Positions 24,092 to 35,745 of a stretch of DNA of 64,000 nucleotides are shown one piece after another (the first letter of the stretch is position 1; each line of letters begins with the position of its first letter). The notes below the pieces were generated by a model. It saw nothing but the letters and a program-made list of their open reading frames with translations, searched no databases and was not told where the DNA came from. Source of the stretch: Rutpela maculata (Eukaryota; Arthropoda; Insecta; Coleoptera; Cerambycidae); assembly GCA_936432065.2 (NCBI GenBank), contig OW386291.2:23475821-23539820 (forward strand), given 5' to 3'. Position numbers and translations under genes: made by a program.

Positions 24092-24455
24092 TGTTAGATC
24101 ACGATTTACATGAGTGACTTTTTAAAAAGGATTTATTTATTTAATGGAGCCAACTTTGGCTCTTGAAGAAGGAATAATACAATAAATTAGAAGTGTTGCA
24201 TTCTAACTGAGTTTAATAACTGATTCAACAAAGCGTGTTTAGTCATATTTATAACATACAGAACCTGAGTAAGCAAAATATATAACAAAGGAATTGCAGT
24301 TCTGCAGTCTGCACAAGTTATGAGAAACAAAGGTGTAATATGATATCTTGAAGATAAGCAATTAATAAGAGAAGCTGTTATCGTGAAATACGATATACCT
24401 GTGAAGGTTTATTATGGCTAAGTCGCAATAAGATAGCGTGTAATATTATATAACA
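24092..24455 (-). repeat. 5' LTR of the errantivirus
   Basis: 364 bp with TG...CA ends. It precedes the primer-binding site in element orientation and carries the promoter of the element. TGGA follows its outer end. Confidence 0.95.
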
Positions 24456-25005
24456 TGGATGGTTGTCATTAAAAAATGTTAATTCTTACTTCTAATTATT
24501 TTAATTCTAACTCCGTTAACTTAAGAGGTACTAAATAATTCATAAAAGCTTTCATTTTTCTGCGTAAAATTTGTAGTTAAACTAAAAAAAAATTAAAAGT
24601 GCAATTGCGGAGATAAAGCACAGATCCGGTTTGTCATAAAAATCAAGATGGCGGACGTCAAGGATTCCTGACCTATGCATATCCGCAATTAAGGTTTTGA
24701 AGTAAAACTGTCAACACTCCAATTAAGACCTTGTCAATGGAAAGATTATTGTTAGAGTAAGAACGATAAATCTTCTTACATTCGGTTAGATTCTTTTTTA
24801 TATTAAAAAAATATATAAATTCCGCAAATTGTGTAGTCTGGAGCAGCGTTCGCCTTTGCTGTTAATATTAACGCGTGACTTACTCCAGTATATTTACTAT
24901 ATAGGGCATGTGTTTTACTTATTTTTACTTTGAATTTTTTTTTGTTTGAGTAAATTATGCATAATATAAATAGAAATAAATAAATATAGTAAACGTGAAA
25001 CATAC
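24456..25005. other. Intron of gene A next to its first exon
   Basis: AT-rich, no gene. Together with sequence left of 15955 it reconstitutes the empty insertion site of the provirus. Confidence 0.5.
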
Positions 25006-25123
25006 CATCTTTGATAATATCTGTGGTTTTAACATGATAAGGGTCCTTATTTTCTAACATTTCACATTCCATTTCAATAACACAGCAAATGAGCATAGAA
25101 AAAATAAAGACGTTTGAAATCAT
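25006..25123 (-). CDS. Gene A, first coding exon (signal peptide)
   Basis: ATG at 25123 opens 39 codons plus one base, ending at 25006 before a strong donor (GATG|GTATGT). The peptide begins MISNVFIFSMLICCVIEMEC, a typical secretory signal, followed by a short polar segment ending IIKD. An in-frame upstream ATG at 25174 would add 17 polar residues ahead of the signal, so the 25123 start is preferred. The phase-1 end joins correctly to the exon at 5484-5836 (split codon giving Glu), with an intron of about 19.2 kb. Intermediate exons cannot be excluded. On the minus strand TCAGTC near 25180 fits an arthropod initiator, but this is weak. Confidence 0.6.
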
Positions 25124-25591
25124 AGTTTGCGTATCACTTGTGTGCGTATCACTTCTTGTAAACTTATTGACCAAAGTAGACTGACTGAAGTATAAAATAG
25201 ATATTTAGCAAACCAGTTACTCTGTACTCGTTTAATAGAATTCTTTCACTACCATATTTATTGCGTGACCGCATGGATGTTTCAAAGATTGTTTATATGC
25301 TACAGTTTATTCATTTGTTGGTATTATGTATGCTGTTTAAATTCAGTTTAGCCATTACCAAAACATCAGGTTGCCAATTTATTTGACCTTCTTTTTTCAT
25401 CATTTAAACGGATTACGTTATTTGTTATACTTACATTTTGTAGAACATAAGTGGTCAAATAAGAGTTCACGAGATCTTCAAGAGATTACACGTGTTTCTG
25501 GTAGAAATGAACTAATTTCGGGCTTTCACTTTCCAAAAGCACATCCTTCTACAATACAACTATAGTTAAAAATGTTTTTAAATACTGATGA

Positions 25592-25623
25592 TTCATATAG
25601 GTTTTATTATAAAACCTATATGA
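25592..25623. repeat. Perfect short palindrome
   Basis: 'ttcatataggtttta' is followed almost at once by its reverse complement 'taaaacctatatgaa'. It would form a stable hairpin. There is no GC-rich stem or T-run to suggest a bacterial-type terminator. Confidence 0.8.
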
Positions 25624-25674
25624 ACATTAATAAGTAAATAAATAAATTTTATTATCTAATGGATCGAACCGTAA

Positions 25675-25891
25675 AGGGGTCTACAGACGACCCAACCCAC
25701 CAACCAACCAACCAACCTTCTCGGTACACTTTGAAAATCGCCATGACAACTCGTAAAGTTGAACTGGTCTGATGGAATTCCAGCATCTTCAAAGCGTACC
25801 GACAGTGTTGGCTCCAGCAGTTTTATGAGTTCTCATGGCAATCTCCAAAGTGTTTCGGATGTTGGTTGGATCGTCTGTAGACCCCTCAACA
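25675..25891. mobile_element. Small MITE, about 217 bp
   Basis: Ends are inverted: 'ggggtctacagacgaccca' on the left against 'ggatcgtctgtagacccc' on the right, about 20 bp each. Adjacent CCAACC repeats also recur inverted (GGTTGG). There is no coding content and no clear target duplication. Confidence 0.7.
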
Positions 25892-26164
25892 TAACACAAA
25901 TAGTTCAATAATATAACAGTTATTATTGCAATTTATCGGACAAAATTCATAAAGTATTGAAAATTGGTAGAAATAGCATAAGAATTACTAAACCGAAAAG
26001 TTTCCACCCCTAAATAGTTGCTTCATCCCCTCGGGTGTCGTTTCCACCCCCATTTTGAGGTTTTCTAGATTATCTCTGGAAGAGTGCACTTTTTGATAAA
26101 AATACCTATATACAAAATTATTCCTTATAAAATTCTCTATCAAAAACTTCCATACAATTTTTTT

Positions 26165-26845
26165 CATGAAAAACCGCTGCCCAAGGAATCACTACTTCCA
26201 CATCCGGATTTTCTATCCAAGTCTCTCACAACGAAAACATTTTGCATGTGGAAATAATTGTTTATGGAACTTGAATAATATAATATTTGAAATCCTCTAC
26301 CCCAAGAACCTATAAAACGATACCCCACATCGGTAGTGGGGTGGGGGTGGTGATAGGGGGGTGGTAGTAGGGGTGGATGAAGTAAAAAGTATTTTGAGGT
26401 TTCCGTACACACACTAAATCACAATTTCCCCTTTAATAATGGGGTGGAGGTGGTAATGGGGGTGGCTAATGCCAAAAATTTTTTTGAGACCTTAGCTTCT
26501 CTTGTATATACTAAATACCAATTTTATGGACTCTTACCTGCTTGATTTACCTATTTACCCCAAATTTACTCCATTTTACCCCCCAACCCTTCGACGGAAC
26601 AGGATGAAAATATAATCTAGTTCTCGTTAAAATACATATGTGTACCAAATTTCAAGTCAATATTTTAAACGGTTCCAGAGTAAACGTGCGCACAAAAAAA
26701 GTTACAGACAGACAGACCAACAGACAGAAATTTTTTTTCGCTCAAACTTAAAATCTCGACGTTTCATGACATTCTAAGCGTATTTGAACGATAAAAATTT
26801 TTAAAATTTTTTTTGTCGTTACTATACTTCCTCTAGATTGGATGT
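26165..26845 (-). repeat. TTCCACATCC repeat, copy 1
   Basis: Matches the prototype at 42178-42928 in reverse orientation: 'accgctgcccaaggaatcac', 'cttccacatccgg', the G-rich centre (26330-26375), 'acttgaaat' and a CAGACAGAC run, ending near 'gttactatacttcc'. It is nested in the 25900-28543 element. No coding sequence. Confidence 0.85.
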
Positions 26846-27186
26846 AATTAATAGTACCGTGGGAAACAAGGCGAACACATAAGGGTTGATTCCAGTTAAT
26901 ACAATAAATTGTAATCTTTACTAAAATCTACTTTAAAGTTCAATGCTTAACGCAAAGCAGTAGCTACTAAACTCCACTTAAAATTATAATAAATGTAGCG
27001 CTTCCACCGTCTCACCCCTAAAAAATATTACAATTTTTAAAGTATTATTTGCAGAATTCATTCGAGTCTGGAGTTACAACCTTTCTTCAGTTTTGAACTG
27101 GCTTCAGTACCTATTTTCCATTTGACAAAGGCCTAATGAGGCCTAAACTAATATGGCAACTTTATATATTAATGTTGTTCCAGAAC

Positions 27187-28327
27187 GAGACCATATTTTC
27201 GAAAATAGTGAGTAGGTATGTGATTGATGGAAGATACTTGCTTCGTCGCGTAATATGGCCAAAAAGGGGGAATTTAATAACGTTTACAACGCTTACGTTA
27301 GTTACATAAGAAAACATTGCTACAATAGAGTAACTGTCGTGTTCGATGGTTATTTGGATAATGCAAACAGCACGAAGAGCCTAGAACGACAAAGGCGAAT
27401 GCAAATAACTTGTCCTGAAATTATATTTGATGAAACCATTGTTGTTTCTAAAACTCAGCAAAAGTTCCTTAGCAATTTGTTTAACAAAGAAAGTTTGATT
27501 GCAGAACTAGTGAAAAAATTTAGGAATGAAGGAATCGAGGTGTTCGTTGCTGCGGATGACGCCGATTTAGTAATAGTACAAACTGCTATCGAAGAATGTT
27601 GTAAGTGCGACACAGCTGCAGTGCTGCAGTAGGGCAAGGTATTGACCTGCTGGTCCTTCTTATTGCTCTTTCTCCCTCCGACAAAGACATTAAATTTTTA
27701 AAAGAAAAACAAGGTAATACCAGGAATTACCAGCAAAAAGGGATTTACAGTTCACGAGATTTATAATCCTCAACTTTTTTAAAAAACTGTAAAGAAACAA
27801 TATTATTTGCTGAGTTTTTTTTCAAGAGGAAAGGTTAATGCAATCAATGAGCTTAATAAAAGAGATGACTTACAGGACACGGTGCAAACTTTTAATAATG
27901 GAAAAGCTAGTCATGAAAAAATTGTAGGACGTAGGAGAGCAATTTGTTCTGGCTTTATTCAACTCTACCTCCGCAGAAAAAGTCTAGATGTATACAGATT
28001 CATGACTTTTAACAAACTTGTTGGTAAAGGGAACAACATTGTAATGTTATCGAAACTACCACCAACTTCTGCTGCTGCTCGGTAACACTCATATCGCCTT
28101 TTTTTCCAAATTCAAACATGGAAAGACGTTATGCTATGACTATGACAATAAAAGAACCAGCTCCCGGATCTGTTTTGTTTTAACACTAATTTCGTGTTCA
28201 TGCAAATTAGGGGCGAAAACAAGTGCAGTTGCAGAAGAGCAGGCTTACATTGCTCCACAATGTGTTACCATTGCCACGGACAAACATGCATGAATGTCGA
28301 ATCTATGGTAGACGATGAAGATTAATT
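27187..28327 (+). pseudogene. FEN/PIN plus Cys-rich family, copy 3
   Basis: Upstream of the Met at 27255 another frame reads YVIDGRYLLRRVIW (27215-27256), then the main frame continues KKGEFNNVYNAYVSYIRKH, VTVVFDGYLDNANSTKS (about 27327-27380), IIFDETIVVSK, KFLSNLFNKESLI and FVAADDADLVIVQTAIEE (27544-27597). After stops and shifts come a VGRRRAICSGF block, VMLSKLPPTSAAAR (28040-28085), and a tail CSCRRAGLHCSTMCYHCHGQ followed by TCMN and an acidic end (about 28220-28325). The FDG and DDAD acidic motifs are those of a FEN/XPG-like PIN nuclease, and the Cys tail is a zinc-binding-type cluster. The segment with the GEDxDLL and GCDTTS motifs is deleted here. A TAG at about 27630 and several frameshifts break it. 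It is the same family as copies 1 and 2. Confidence 0.65.
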
Positions 28328-28543
28328 AACGCAGGTAACCTTCTGATAATTAGTGGGTATTTTTATCAAAAAGTGCTCCGTCCCGAGATAATCTAGAGAA
28401 CCTCAAAATGGGGGTGGAAACGACGTCCTAGGGGATGAAGCACACTATTTAGGGGGGGAACTTTTCGGTTTATTAATTCTTATGCTATTCTTAACATTTC
28501 TACAAATTTTGTCAGATATACATCGTTATAATATTACTGAACT

Positions 28544-29513
28544 AAAAGTAAAGTATTCCTGTAGTGATGAATTAACAATTTTAAGTCTACCCCATGAGCG
28601 AACGTGGAAAGACGGCGAACCCGACGCAAGAGCGCGATCCGGTAAGCCTAGCTACTCAAGAGCGAAAGCCGCCAAGTCCGAGCAATGGACGTAGGTAGGC
28701 TTAAGTACCAATCAGTACGAGTTTCGGAAGCTGTTTTTCTTATGCAAGAAGACACCTACTATTTCAACCACTTTAAGTCAACAAAATCTATGTATACCCA
28801 ATAGAAACTACAAGACGAGTTTCAGAAGCTGATCTTCGCCCAAGAAGACGCTTCTATTTTTTATTTTTTTATATTTTTTCCAAAGCTGTGATGACCGCAC
28901 GAGTATCGTAAGCCGATTTAATCTATCTTACGAAGAACCCCTTTCAATCATTATGAGTTGACAAAATTCATGTTAAGAATTTTCCCACGTTGTGTTTGTT
29001 AGTCGACGCGTTCCAGTCGACGTCTTGTTATTGACCGTATAACTAAAAGTCAATATAGTTGCAGAACTGCATATGTTCCATGAGCAGAGATGGGAAGATG
29101 GTCCAGTCTGTCGCAAGGGAGCGGCAAGATTGAGTCTGCGACTCAAAAGCGACGTGGAGGTATAGTCAGCCTCTTCTAGAAAGGGCCATAGTCATGCTGG
29201 ATCAAGACAAGAGCGAAGACGCGAGTACAACGAATTAGTGAGAGTGGACGCTAAATGAAATTGTGCTACGCTTCGCTTCGCTTCGTACCTCGACGCGAGT
29301 GTAAATTAAGTTGATAAAAATGTTGTATCAACTTGGCATATTTTTTGGGAGATGTATTAATATTAATATTTAATTTAGATAGGCGAATCAGCCGTCTACC
29401 CCAATTAAGGCACTTAAGCATCTGTACCATAGGTCAGATCATCAAATAAAGGCATACAGGCATACAAGTGAATGTCGAATTGAAGGCAATCGATTGGTAT
29501 AAAAGATTCAACT
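28544..29513. other. Probable internal remnant of an old LTR element
   Basis: A short frame at 28482-28694 (LPHERTWKDGEPDARARSGK) is not recognised. A segment 'acgagtttcngaagctg...caagaagac' occurs twice (about 28708-28760 and 28814-28855). The stretch ends in a polypurine tract before the LTR at 29526, so it is probably the 3' internal part of that element. Confidence 0.4.
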
Positions 29514-29525
29514 AAAGGAGGGGAG
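29514..29525 (+). promoter_or_regulatory. Polypurine tract of the old LTR element
   Basis: 'aaaggaggggag' lies directly before the TGTTG start of the LTR-like repeat. Confidence 0.6.
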
Positions 29526-30652
29526 TGTTGCAGAACCCTCCAGAATCGACCTAAGTCGAAAGCAAAATGAAAATTCGACATAGGCAAAAATTTCATTTAA
29601 GGACACTTTCAAGAGTCTCAGAGACTTCAGAGCCATACACTAGTTCAAAAGGACCGATATAAGTTAAAACGTCAAAGTTGCTCCATGGACATTGTTTTTG
29701 AAAAGTACGCCAAAATTGGGCTTGGGATAATTTTATCAAATATGCTTCGAAATATATTGTAATATTTTTAATTTTTATTTCTCCGTCAGAGACATTGACC
29801 ATGGTGGTACAGTCATTATTATGCCCTGTCCTAAAGACTGAGAACAAAATTCTATTAAAACTATGTATCTAAAAGGCGAAACCGACGATCGTGACAAAGA
29901 CGGCGTAGCGCCGATGAGCAAAAAATTGATAAAAATCAATGCACATGCACAAGGTCGGTTTCTCGCATAAAACGAGTTTGGATTCACTCAGCGGCTCGCA
30001 ATTTGGTCGAGCGCGTTGAGTAGTCCATATAAAGCGATGGCAGGAAAGCCAATAGCAGGGCTTTCCAAATAATAAAGTTATAGAGGAAAACGCCTTGTGT
30101 ATAAAAAAACAAAAATTCAATTTTGCCTAAAAGTCGCTCGGAGGTGGATCATCGTAATTTTGTTAATATTGAACAACTGCATAGGAGCAAGTAAGTTGTG
30201 GACTGATCGAACGCCATTAAACTTATGCAGTTATAAGTCCTCACGAATGTGTTTGAGTACGTGAACCGCCACGATACGAGAACTTTAAAGCTAAATAGTC
30301 TCCGGCGAAACTAAATTTTTTTAGTAAAACATTTTTATGTCATAATCAGTCAGCCTTAATTACCAAATAATAGAAAGTCTCAGACTTCTCTAAAAAGCTT
30401 GCATTTGATTCTGGGAAGGTTTACATGAATCTTTTCTACCTAATCGATCGTTAGCGTAAGCGCTCTCGCTTATATGGTCTGAAAGCCATTTGCCTTAATT
30501 GAGGAAGACGTGATTCTTAAAATAAGAATTTTTCCTGTATCCATTTTTGTATATAATCACATTTGTTAAATAAACGGATTCTTTGAACTAATTGCATCTT
30601 TATTGATCTTGAGACTTGTTACTAGTATTTAATTCCTGGAACTTTCGTAACA
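29526..30652 (+). repeat. Old LTR, copy 2 (3' LTR, 1,127 bp)
   Basis: Begins TGTTGC and ends GTAACA, an inverted TG...CA terminus, and is preceded by a polypurine tract. It is homologous over its full length to 13738-14881 in the same orientation. An AATAAA occurs near the 3' end ('gttaaataaacgg', about 30567). Divergence between the copies is high, so they are old. Superfamily (Gypsy or BEL/Pao) cannot be told without coding sequence. Confidence 0.65.
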
Positions 30653-30809
30653 CGACCTCGACCGACCAGCAGTGGATGAAAGGGCGCCTATTAAATGATT
30701 AAACAACTTTGGCATGAAGGGGAAACGGAAATTTTAAGAATAGCAGCGCAGGTTTAAGCACTAAATACTGTATTCCACCAGAAGATTATCTTGAAATAGC
30801 CTGTTGACA

Positions 30810-31460
30810 GCAAATGCAGAATGGGCGGTTTGACAGAAAAACTTGTCAGTCACGTGGTGCAGGATGTACAGCGTTGGTTCCATCAAAGTATACTTACCGA
30901 CACAACAGAGTGGCCAGATATCTCCACTGGGTTATGTACTCCCCGAAAAAGTTGTCAATACCAACGACGTCACGCTTATGTGGAACGTGCTGATTATAAC
31001 CGACAGGAAAATTTGCGCGAATCCACCAGACATCGTCGAACATAATAGAAAGAAGAAATTCTGTTTGCTAATCTATGTATCCATCCCGACCGACACCAGC
31101 ATGATGCAGGAAACTGAGAAGTTAAGACCTCCAAATAGAAGCTAAAGAAACGTGGAATATAAAGACCAGAGTGCCAACAATTGTAGAAGCTCTCGGAATT
31201 GTTAAGAACCGAAGACCGAAGTATACAACAACTGCCTGGTCAACCGAGTGCACAAGAATTTCAGAGGATAGCATTATTTGAAATAACGCATATTTTAAGA
31301 GAAGTTCTGGAGTAGGAGTCTATGTAGCCCTTGTTGGATCTGGACCCTGAGCTGTTGGAGCAGATATTACCAATGTCCCCTAAAGGGCTCAAAAATCTAG
31401 AACAGGCTTCAACAAAGCTGCATTGCTTGGTGTAATAACGCAAAAGGACTAAAAAAAATT
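30810..31460 (+). pseudogene. C-terminal fragment of a reverse-transcriptase-type polyprotein
   Basis: Frames on the plus strand read GGLTEKLVSHVVQDVQRWFH and GYVLPEKVVNTNDVTLMWN, then DRKICANPPDIVEHNRKKK and LLIYVSIPTDTSMMQ, followed after a stop and frame changes by WNIKTRVPTIVEALGIVKN (about 31150-31215). The block 'NRPDIVxHNRxxxxCLLIDVSIPTD' is a common end of insect non-LTR polyproteins as I recall them. It is truncated at both ends, and the homology is from memory. Confidence 0.55.
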
Positions 31461-32384
31461 TCTCTTTGAAAAGAAATGTGCAAAACTCAATAATAATAAT
31501 AATAATAATAACTCGCTATAAGTTTGTCACTTATTTTATCGGGTGATATAAATATTAGGAGAAGTTTGCCAACAAGTCGAAGACTTACTATCAAGGAGAC
31601 CATCCGCCGACATCCTCTGATGGGGATGACCGGCACAATGAGGATAGCCGGAAAGAGGTAGAAGTAGACCGGATACGACAGAAGCTTCTTAGCAACCTTG
31701 TTCTATTTCGCGTTTCCAACCATCTTACCAGACCTACTATACCGAAGCTAAAAATCAATAAGGACATACAGTAGTACATAAGATATGTAGATGTAGATGT
31801 AGAAGATGATTGTGGAAAAAATTCATTCAAATTAGTTAAAACTTTTTTTACATAAACATTGTATCTTCCTGATCAAAAAAACTCAGAATCAATTTTTTTC
31901 TGTATGTTAACAATGTAATATGAATGGAGAAAAATATGACTGTTGTATTTTTTATTGAAGTTTAATAATAAAAAAACTGGCGGATGGCTCCATTTTTTTT
32001 TTAAAATTATTTATACGATTTCCAGAAGTGGAGGTGAAATCAGTTTTACTACCTACTTATTGTCGCTTAATGTGCCGAAAATGAATAATAAATTATCTTA
32101 ATTCCTGTAAATATTTTTTATAGTAATGTTAATGTACAATGGAATAATTGATATTTTAAAGCTTCTATATTATTTTACGACCTAAGTACTTTTGTAACAA
32201 TTGCTCCTCTACCTAGAAGTATATTTATTTATATATACATGCCTACATACATATAAAATAATAATGTCATTTTTACTGCAAGTTAAACACAAAATCTGTA
32301 TTGATTATTATTAGTACTGTATCGAGAGGTGGAATGTATGTAAAATTTAGGAATAATCTCATATGTAATGATAATTTTACTTCC
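31461..32384. other. Non-coding stretch between repeats
   Basis: Contains an (AAT)n run at about 31488-31510 and otherwise AT-rich DNA. A frame on the minus strand at 31591-31830 is Ser/Arg-rich and not supported. Nothing else is identified. Confidence 0.4.
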
Positions 32385-33821
32385 ACATTCAGTGGTAGTA
32401 ACCACAAAAAAATTTTTGAAAATTTTTATTGTTCAAATAGGCATAGAATGTCATAAAACGTCGAGATTTTAAGTTTGAGCAAAAAAAATTTTCTGTCTGT
32501 CGGTCTGTAACTTTTTTTTGTGCGCATCATCACTCTGGGACCGTTTAAGATATTGACTTGAAATTTGAATTTTTTATTTTCCAACAAGACAACTGCTCCA
32601 TACATAGGGCCCATCGTGTCAGGCAATGGTTTCTTAATAAAAACATAGAGTTGTTACCGTGGCCATCTAAAAGTCCGGATTTAAATCCAATTGTGAAACA
32701 CATAAGAAAATTAAATAACCATCCAAATAATGCCCAAGAATTGGAAGGGATAATTGAAGACACTTGGGAGAACTTGTCGCAAGAAGTTGACCTTGCAAGA
32801 AATCTGATTTTGTCCATGCCTGCAAGACTTCAGGCAGTTTTAGACGCTAATGGAGCAATGACAAAATATTAGTTAATTCTGTATTACGTAGTTGAAGTTC
32901 ATTTATTTTATTTTTTTTATTGTATTTTTATGTTCAGTTTGCATTGTTTACATTTTTTTTAATCTCGAGTGGTATTTTTGTGTTCTTATTTTAAAAATAG
33001 AATTATCTTTATTCAGTTAGTATTTTAATTACAACCATTAGTAGAATTATCCGTAACAAATATTATTTTTTTAAACAATAATATGGCAGGCTTGAAAATG
33101 TTTTGAAAAAGTTATTTTCTAATTATTTTTTAAAATTCCATTTGAATAAAATAAAAAAGAAAGGTTTAATAAGTTTAAAAACACTAAGAAAACCGGTCTC
33201 CTCCAAAAAACCCAGGTCCGGGGTAAATCACCTCTTCTCCACCTCCCTCTCGACATGCCTGGCCAGCCCTATTTACAGACATATGCACACAACTAAACTA
33301 TTAAGATTTTCGATTACAAGAGTTGTACCAGTTTTTTTTGAAATCAACTGTACACGTATGTACTTTAAGGGGATCTGAAACTAGATTATCTTTTCATCTT
33401 ATTCCGTTGAAGAGTTGGGGGGTAAAATGGGGTAAATGGGGGGTAAATAGCTAAATCAAGCAGATAAGAGTCCATAAAATTGATATTTAGTGTATACAAG
33501 AGAAGCTAAGGTCTCAAAAAAGTTTATGACATTAGCCACCCCCATTACCACCCCACCCTATTATTAAAGGGGATGAAAAAAAATGTGACTTAGTGTGTGT
33601 ACAAGAACCAAAAGTCTCAAAATATTTTTTACTTCATCCGCCCCCACTACCACCCCCCTATTACCACCCCCACTACCCTGTGGGACATCGTTTTATGGGT
33701 TTTCAAATATTAAAGTGCTATAAACAATTATTTCCACATATAAAATTTTTTCGTTATGAGAGATTGGATATAAAATCTGGATGTGGAAGTAGTGATTCCT
33801 TGGGCGGTGGTTTTTCTTTAT
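32385..33821 (+). repeat. TTCCACATCC repeat, copy 2 (split by a Tc1 insertion)
   Basis: 32385-32566 matches the first 250 bases of the prototype ('acttccacattcagtgg', 'aacgtcgagattttaagttt', 'cttttttttgtgcgca', 'tattgacttgaaattt'). Matching resumes at 33348 ('tgtacacgtatgtacttta') and continues to 33821 ('gattccttgggcggtgg'). The intervening 32567-33347 is foreign and contains transposase sequence. Confidence 0.85.
32566..32872 (+). pseudogene. Tc1-like transposase C-terminal fragment
   Basis: Encodes FQQDNCSIHRAHRVRQWFLN, then IELLPWPSKSPDLNPIVKH and on to a TAG at 32870. The second catalytic Asp (QQDN) is present; the third acidic residue, normally Glu after DLNPI, is Val, and several following residues are missing. 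The N-terminal DNA-binding half and first Asp are absent, and no inverted repeats were recognised. It is a dead remnant. Confidence 0.85.
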
Positions 33822-34276
33822 GCGTTATTTTTGTATTTTGCATTAAAAAATCATAGTAGGGGTCACTTCTGGTGAAACCGGAAATCGTAGAAATTTTACA
33901 GATGGATATAAAAATGTCGTTTTGGTATGACACATGCCTAGTTTCATCTCAACTTTAATAATAAAAAAAATTGTCGCATGTTATATTTTACGATGCACTT
34001 TACAACTTTTGTTCGATATGTTCGGATCTTTATATTTTTTGTAAAAAATGTATCCTGCGAAATGAACTTTTCGTTTGCGTATAGCTAAGGAAAACGCTAA
34101 AAGACTGCTTTGTTAAAATTTAAGTTCGATATCTCTAATAGCAAGCGGGATATTGTGTCAGAAATAATAAAATTAACATTTTCATGCTTCTTGTTTCGAG
34201 ACCGTAGATTCCAACTAAGAGTTGTATTGGCCACAATTGTTTAAATTTTAAAAACAATACTGACAATGTTTTCACG

Positions 34277-35190
34277 GGTATTCAGAAACCAATAAACATG
34301 ACCTCAAAACCGTTAAACTTCCACAGGGTTCGGTGTTGGGACCACTTCTGTTCCTGCCATTTATAAATGATTTGCCAGAACATGTAACTAGTGGTATCCT
34401 TATAATGTACGTGGATGATACTACAATAACTGTATCCGCAGAATCCCCTCATGCGCTTGAATCTGCAATAAAATGCGAATTATGTGAATTTGACACTTCT
34501 GACATACAACGAAACAGATTAATCCTCAACAGTAACAAAACCAAATGCATAAATTTCTTTATTCGAAGGGATATCACGAGTATTCAACTGGTAGATGGTA
34601 TTGAATTTTCGGATTCAGTAGTGTTTCTGTGTACTCACCTGAATAATAGATTTACCTGGGATGATCAGATTGACAATGTTAGTAAAAAGCTAAATAAGGC
34701 CTGCTACGCCATTTTACAAATGAAAGGCACTTTGGATTTCTCGAGTCTTTTAAATATATGCAATGGCATATTCACACATTTCCTTGAATATTGTTACTTG
34801 GGATCGTGGTAAAGACTTCAGTAGGATTTTCATGGCGCAAAAAAAATTTTAAGATTAACATTTAATATGAAAATTAATGAAAGTTGCCGACAAGTGTTTA
34901 AAAATAAAAAAAAATGCTAACTGCACCTGCTATTTATATATAACTTTTGCAAAAAAATCTTCATTTATTTGACTAATTCCGCTGTTCATGATCACAGTAC
35001 ACGGCATGGCAATCTTTTACGTATCCCCCGACACAATATTACTGCATTTAAACGCTTACCAACCTGCAACTGTATAATAAACTGCCAGCACATATAAAGA
35101 ACACATCTAATTGTATGATAATATAAAAGGGAAGTTAGAACTTTACTTACTAATGGATGCTATTATAGCGCTGGCGAATTCTTAAGTCGT
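34277..35190 (+). pseudogene. Jockey/CR1-type reverse transcriptase fragment
   Basis: The frame starts in PQGSVLGPLLFLPFINDLPE and has the catalytic box MYVDDTTI (about 34405-34428). It continues through SNKTKCINFF, VVFLCTHLNNRFTWDDQI and LEYCYLGSW to a stop at 34810. Further blocks in other frames follow (KILRLTFNMKI, then about 35110-35180 LRTLLTNGCYYSAGEFL). The endonuclease and the N-terminal part of RT are absent. It lies just 5' of gene B. Confidence 0.75.
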
Positions 35191-35745
35191 ACTTTTTAAC
35201 TATAAATGTATCTAATATGTATATTGACTGGATATGTACAAGTACAAGAAATGTGTATGTTACTTATGTTAGCTGTTACTTTATTTTGTTGCTTGTCACT
35301 ATTTTATTTATTTATTTTATTTTTCTATGTGTAATATTATTATTATATATGAATTGTTTGGATATATTATTTTATTCATTACGTTTAAGGCACGTAATCT
35401 TATTTGCTTGCTTTTATGAATGACCCATATCAAAGAGCAGTTTTATATTCAGCGTACCTCTCGTAGTGAAATTCATTTTATCTCTCCTACGTGACGCGTG
35501 TAGCATTTTTATATTATTTATGAAAATAACGGCTTTGTAGCACAGTGGTAAAACTCGCAGACGTTTTACAGAAAACCTGAAGTTAAATCAAATTAGAACA
35601 GCAATCGAAACGGAACCGAATGCAAGCATGTTCGATGGTGGTCAGTTTGTTGTTTGTTCTTTCACTACCGACAACCTTTCTCTTGGCTGCCGGGATATGT
35701 ACAACTAAAAAATATAACAATAACTTAAGTTTTTACATATGGACA

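Larger units (their letters stand above)
15955..24455 (-). mobile_element. Errantivirus-type Ty3/Gypsy provirus, full length (8,501 bp)
   Basis: Two 364-bp LTRs beginning TGTTAG and ending ATAACA bound an internal region with, in element order, primer-binding site, gag, pol (protease, RT, RNase H, integrase), env and polypurine tract. The host bases TGGA at 15951-15954 and 24456-24459 form a 4-bp target duplication. By eye the LTRs differ at one position (15,955-16,318 'caacgtt' versus 'caacttt'), so insertion is recent. It sits in the intron of gene A, in the same orientation as that gene. Pol carries a stop and the env frame ends early, so this copy is not autonomous as it stands. Confidence 0.95.
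25900..28543. mobile_element. Long-inverted-repeat element containing FEN/PIN-family copy 3
   Basis: Left arm 25900-26112 and right arm 28346-28543 are inverted copies of about 200 bp. They share 'agcataagaatta', 'aaaccgaaaagtt', 'tttccacccccattttgagg', 'tctagattatctc', and 'cactttttgataaaaatac' in mirrored order. Inside lie a nested TTCCACATCC repeat (26165-26845) and the degraded gene at 27187-28327. The arms differ from those of the 1398-3378 element, so either two families carry the gene, or arms evolve fast. Confidence 0.75.

Noticed and set aside
33103..33378. Frame of 91 residues beginning MKKLFSNYF
   Set aside because: It lies in the foreign segment next to the Tc1 remnant, crosses into the repeat and has no recognisable motif.
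35525..35590. Possible tRNA-like segment ('tagcacagtggtaaaactcgc')
   Set aside because: The A-box-like part is good, but the B box is degenerate and no cloverleaf pairing is visible.
35620..35745. N-terminal extension of gene B from the ATG at 35620
   Set aside because: It would place a second hydrophobic segment before the signal peptide, and gene A has no such part.
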